From the NCBI GenBank assembly GCA_018057635.1, contig JAGPDJ010000055.1:1-9963 (forward strand): a stretch of 9,963 nucleotides of DNA, in the 5' to 3' direction. Positions 6,588 through 9,963 of the stretch are shown one piece after another. The translations under genes and the position numbers were made by a program. Positions within the stretch are counted from its first letter, which is position 1. Each line of letters opens with the position of its first letter. Origin of the DNA: Ferruginibacter sp. (GTDB lineage: Bacteria > Bacteroidota > Bacteroidia > Chitinophagales > Chitinophagaceae). Under the pieces are notes generated by a model. The model ran no database searches. It was not told the DNA's origin and worked only from the letters and a program-made list of their open reading frames with translations.

Positions 6588-6675
6588 ACCGCTGAGAACA
6601 TGAGTTAATTGAGTTTCGCAGAGATAAATACAAACGATCTGCGAAAACCTCTGCTTCTCCCTGCCTCTGCGGTTA
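6588..6675. repeat. Palindromic intergenic repeat, unit 3 of 3
   Basis: An 88-base unit with the identical 18-base start and CTCTGCGGTTA end. Its inner stem is perfect: TTTCGCAGA (6614-6622) pairs with TCTGCGAAA (6638-6646) across 15 bases. It ends only four bases from the nuoM stop codon at 6680-6682, so the repeats would lie directly in the mRNA between nuoM and nuoN. A 13-base pyrimidine linker separates it from unit 2. Together the three units and linkers account for nearly all of the 6359-6679 gap; I see no gene in it. Confidence 0.8.
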
Positions 6676-6679
6676 TAAC

Positions 6680-8170
6680 TCACTTCATTTTCATCATCAA
6701 CACCGAAACTGCATCCTTTGTAAGATCTATCAGCGGTTGCGGATAAACCCCGATAATAAAAATCAAACAAACAATTGCTCCCAAAATAAATTTCTCATTC
6801 CATGAAATATCTTTTACAGATTCAGCAACTGAATTGCTGTTGCCATAAAAAACCTTTTGTACCATATTTAAAGTATACACTGCAGCCAGTATAATTCCGA
6901 TTCCGGCAAATACTGCATACCACACATTGAAATTATACAACCCGCTGAACATTAAAAATTCACCGGTAAATGCATTGGTAAGCGGAAGAGCGATATTGGC
7001 AAGAGCGATAATTACAAACAAGATGGTAAGTACCGGGGCCTTATTGGCAACACCTGATAATTTTGAAATTTCTTTTACCCCGGTTTGCTTTTCCAGCAGA
7101 TCAGCAACTATCCACATTCCGATGATATTGATACCATGGTTGAACATCTGCATCATTACACCCTGAACACTTATCGCATTTGCAGCAAAGAGTGCAGCAC
7201 ACATCAAACCTATATGAGCAATGGAAGAATAAGCAACCAGCTTTTTAATATTATCCTGAACCATCGCAATAAAACTTGCATAGATGATACCGGTAACTGA
7301 AAGGATGATAACCACATCGCTGAATTTGCTAACAGCCTCAGGAAATATCGGAATCAGCCAGCGAATGATCCCAAACAAACCCATCTTTACCATTACGGCA
7401 CTTAACACCATTGTTACAGATGTTGGCGACTGGTCGTAGGTATCGGGTTGCCATGTGTGAAATGGAAAAACCGGCATCTTTACTGCAAAGGCAATAAAGA
7501 AAAGCCAGAACAACCAGTTCTGTTCACCTTCAGTTAGCTGGGCATTTTGAAAAGCCGACAATGCAAAAGAATGTAAAACCTGTGTGCCGTCTTCAAACAA
7601 TCTGCCGGGTGTATGCAGGTATACATATATGATACCAATCAGCATCAGCAATGAACCTAAAAATGTATATACAAAAAATTTAAAAGTTGTCTGAATGCGC
7701 TTTTCACCGCCCCATTTGCTACATAAAAAATAAACAGGTATGAGGGCAAGTTCCCAGAAAAAATAAAACATCAGGGCATCCATTGAACAGAAAACACCCA
7801 TCAGCCCAGCCTGGGCAAGCAGCATTAATCCGTAATAAGAGGAAGGGTTTTTATAACTGCTCCTGTAAGTTGCAATGAATATCATAGGAAATGCCAAAGC
7901 AGTCAGTAAAGTTAATAAACGGCCCGTACCATCAAGACCTACAAAAAAAGTGCTTCCGATATTATTTGCATAATAATAATTAGCTGCATTCCAGGTTGCA
8001 TATTTGCTATCTGTATAAAATAAAGCAGTAACAGAAACAATTAATACTATAAGAGAAAATATCAACGACAAAGTTTTGGCTGCCTGTTCCTTTTTTGTAA
8101 AAAAACAAAGTATGCCTGCCAGCAATGGCAACCAGATCAGTAATTCCGGAAAAGTAATATAACTACCCAT
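6680..8170 (-). CDS. nuoM: NADH-quinone oxidoreductase subunit M
   Basis: A 496-residue polytopic membrane protein with about 14 helices, the middle antiporter-like proton pump of complex I. Visible landmarks are FYFFWELALIPVYFLCSKWG with Glu140, FAVKMPVFPFHTWQPDTYDQ with Lys231, AVMVKMGLFGIIRW with Lys262, and IKKLVAYSSIAHIGLM. These match the essential Glu and Lys residues of the family (E. coli Glu144, Lys234 and Lys265). Length is close to E. coli NuoM (509). The ATG at 8170 is four bases after the nuoL stop codon, in the sequence TAAAAAAATG, so the two genes are tightly coupled. There is no Shine-Dalgarno sequence. The stop is TGA at 6682-6680, right beside the repeat array. Confidence 0.96.
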   Translation of the reverse strand: MGSYITFPELLIWLPLLAGILCFFTKKEQAAKTLSLIFSLIVLIVSVTALFYTDSKYATWNAANYYYANNIGSTFFVGLDGTGRLLTLLTALAFPMIFIATYRSSYKNPSSYYGLMLLAQAGLMGVFCSMDALMFYFFWELALIPVYFLCSKWGGEKRIQTTFKFFVYTFLGSLLMLIGIIYVYLHTPGRLFEDGTQVLHSFALSAFQNAQLTEGEQNWLFWLFFIAFAVKMPVFPFHTWQPDTYDQSPTSVTMVLSAVMVKMGLFGIIRWLIPIFPEAVSKFSDVVIILSVTGIIYASFIAMVQDNIKKLVAYSSIAHIGLMCAALFAANAISVQGVMMQMFNHGINIIGMWIVADLLEKQTGVKEISKLSGVANKAPVLTILFVIIALANIALPLTNAFTGEFLMFSGLYNFNVWYAVFAGIGIILAAVYTLNMVQKVFYGNSNSVAESVKDISWNEKFILGAIVCLIFIIGVYPQPLIDLTKDAVSVLMMKMK

Positions 8171-8174
8171 TTTT

Positions 8175-9963
8175 TTACAAAAACAATTGTATGATAAATA
8201 AAATCAAGATCCCGATAACTATTAATAAAATATAAGCTCCCACCTGCCCGCTCTGCAACCACCTCAACTGGCGGCTTCCGTAATTAACTGCTTTGCCCGT
8301 TCCATTCACCATCCCGTCAATAACTTTCTTTTCAATAATATTATTAAAGAAAACGGAAAGTGATTTTAATGGTGAAATAATCATCCCGTTATACAATTCA
8401 TCAACATACCATTTATTGGCAAGTATTTTTGCAAAGCCTGTAGGTTCTGCCATTGTTTTCTGGTATTTGCTGTATTTGTTCCATGCATAAATAAGGGCAA
8501 TTAGTGCGCCTGTAACTGAAACAGCCATCAGCATATATTCTGTACTGTGACTTAATGAATGTTTTACTGTAATTGCATTGCTTTGTGCAAATACCGGTTC
8601 CAGGAACGCTTCCAGTTTATGGCCGCCATGCATGAATACTTCCGGTATTCCAACCAATCCGCCAAAAACTGCCAGGATTGCGAGAATGATCAGGGGAATG
8701 GTAATAGCCACAGGGCTTTCATGCAGGTGATGTTCCTGTTCGTGTGTGCCGCGGAATTTTCCCAGAAAGGTCATGCCATATAAACGGAACATATAAAATG
8801 CAGTCATCATGGCTGTTATTACGCCTATGCCCCATAACACAGGGCTATTTGAAAAAGCAGCAGCCAGTATTTCATCTTTTGAAAAGAAACCCGAGAAGGG
8901 CGGCATTCCCGCAATAGCAAGGCAACCAAGCAAAAAGGTGAGGTGCGTAATATTCATGTGCTTTTTAAGTCCTCCCATATTGCGCATATCCTGTTCGCCA
9001 CCCATTGCATGAATTACACTTCCTGCACCAAGGAACAACAATGCTTTGAAGAAAGCATGTGTCATTACATGAAACACCGCACCTGTATAAGCACCAACAC
9101 CCAGGCCAACAAACATATAACCCAATTGACTAACGGTGGAGTATGCAAGCACTTTTTTAATATCATTTTGTTTCAGGGCAATGGTTGCAGCCAACACTGC
9201 CGTTGCAATACCAGTTATGGCAACAACAGCTTGTGTAACCGGTGCCATGGTATATAAAATATTGCTCCTGGCGATCATGTAAATACCGGCGGTAACCATC
9301 GTAGCAGCATGTATGAGTGCACTTACAGGTGTAGGGCCGGCCATCGCGTCGGGCAACCAGGTATATAAAGGTATCTGTGCACTTTTACCTGTGGCGCCAA
9401 CAAACAATAATAATGTTATACCGGTAATATCTGTTGTACTAAGTTTCTGAAGGCTTTCCGCAGCAAATATTTCATCAAAACTAACTGTTCCAACTTTTGA
9501 GATCAGCCAGAATACGGCCAGTAAAAAGCCAAGGTCGCCGATGCGGTTCATCACGAATGCTTTTTTTGCTGCATCGGTATAATCATTGTTTTTAAACCAA
9601 TAACCGATCAGTAAATAAGAGCATAGTCCCACACCTTCCCAACCGATGAACATGATCACATAATTTGCTCCCATTACAAGCAGCAGCATAGAAAAAACGA
9701 ACAGGTTGAGGTATGCAAAATACTTCGCGAAATCTTTCGCAGGTTCATTATGCATATAAGAAGTTGAATACACATGAATGAGAAAACCAACACCGGTTAT
9801 GATCAATAGAAATAAAGAAGAAAGCTGGTCTATCTTAAAATCGAATGCAATTTTTAATGTTTCTATATTGATAAAATTGAAATAATGTGCCACATGCGTA
9901 TTCCCGTTTGCAACCTGGATGAATACATAAATGCTTAATAAAAAAGAAGCGAGTACTACTGAA
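8175..9963 (-). CDS. nuoL: NADH-quinone oxidoreductase subunit L, 5' end missing (partial)
   Basis: The largest antiporter-like subunit of complex I, at the distal end of the membrane arm. The frame stays open from the stop at 8175 to the right edge, so the start is outside the window. A GTG at 9893 could be taken as a start, but 23 more in-frame codons precede it (including ASFLLSIYVFIQV, a hydrophobic helix), and by comparison with E. coli NuoL some tens of residues are still missing. Counting from that GTG, landmarks are ITGVGFLIHVYSTSYM (32-47), FIGWEGVGLCSYLLIGYWFK with the key Glu at 85, MNRIGDLGF, GKSAQIPLYTWLPDAMAGPT with Lys170, and ALIHAATMVTAGIYMIAR. The C-terminus shows the expected long lateral-helix region (about 475-545) and a final membrane helix (about 549-571). 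Confidence 0.95.
   Translation of the reverse strand, partial: SVVLASFLLSIYVFIQVANGNTHVAHYFNFINIETLKIAFDFKIDQLSSLFLLIITGVGFLIHVYSTSYMHNEPAKDFAKYFAYLNLFVFSMLLLVMGANYVIMFIGWEGVGLCSYLLIGYWFKNNDYTDAAKKAFVMNRIGDLGFLLAVFWLISKVGTVSFDEIFAAESLQKLSTTDITGITLLLFVGATGKSAQIPLYTWLPDAMAGPTPVSALIHAATMVTAGIYMIARSNILYTMAPVTQAVVAITGIATAVLAATIALKQNDIKKVLAYSTVSQLGYMFVGLGVGAYTGAVFHVMTHAFFKALLFLGAGSVIHAMGGEQDMRNMGGLKKHMNITHLTFLLGCLAIAGMPPFSGFFSKDEILAAAFSNSPVLWGIGVITAMMTAFYMFRLYGMTFLGKFRGTHEQEHHLHESPVAITIPLIILAILAVFGGLVGIPEVFMHGGHKLEAFLEPVFAQSNAITVKHSLSHSTEYMLMAVSVTGALIALIYAWNKYSKYQKTMAEPTGFAKILANKWYVDELYNGMIISPLKSLSVFFNNIIEKKVIDGMVNGTGKAVNYGSRQLRWLQSGQVGAYILLIVIGILILFIIQLFL

Noticed and set aside
6528..6770. 80-residue minus-strand open frame overlapping the end of nuoM
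   Set aside because: It runs out of frame through the end of nuoM and across two repeat units; its product is composed of translated repeat sequence and resembles no protein family.
1..9963. Defence system, prophage, insertion sequence, or rRNA/tRNA gene
   Set aside because: All coding capacity is explained by complex I, an ABC permease, the TonB motor and mnmE. I saw no transposase, integrase, nuclease or structural RNA signature on either strand.

Overview
The window looks like a chromosomal stretch from a member of the Bacteroidota, probably close to Chitinophagaceae. This is inferred from four things: moderately AT-rich DNA, A/T-rich start regions without Shine-Dalgarno sequences, a TonB whose N-terminus (MEANKILNADILDIIFDGKN) is typical of that phylum, and an exbB-exbD-exbD-tonB gene order. 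Every gene I can support lies on the minus strand, so transcription runs from high to low coordinates.

From right to left, the first block is the distal part of a respiratory complex I operon. It holds nuoL (5' end beyond the window edge), nuoM four bases after it, then a 321-base gap filled by three palindromic repeat units of about 89 bases, then nuoN. These three proteins are the antiporter-like proton-pumping membrane subunits of NADH:quinone oxidoreductase. A MacB/FtsX-type ABC transporter permease follows 75 bases after nuoN, with no ATPase or membrane-fusion partner in the window.

After a 215-base AT-rich gap comes a compact operon, exbB - exbD - exbD - tonB. It would form the inner-membrane motor that uses the proton motive force, which the respiratory chain builds, to energise TonB-dependent outer-membrane receptors. 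A clear rho-independent terminator follows tonB.

The 307 bases between tonB and the left edge gene hold that terminator and a dense set of repeats: three 45-base direct units carrying GCCGGGAA, inverted copies of the same motif, and a fragment resembling the nuoM-nuoN repeat family. The first 70 bases are the 5' end of mnmE, a tRNA-modification GTPase.

The protein-coding content is ordinary housekeeping and I see no new gene system. The most unusual material is the two intergenic repeat assemblies, which share a motif. Secondary points are the truncated nuoL start, the two ExbD paralogues, an ExbB with an extra N-terminal membrane helix, and a Gly/Lys-rich insert in the orphan permease.
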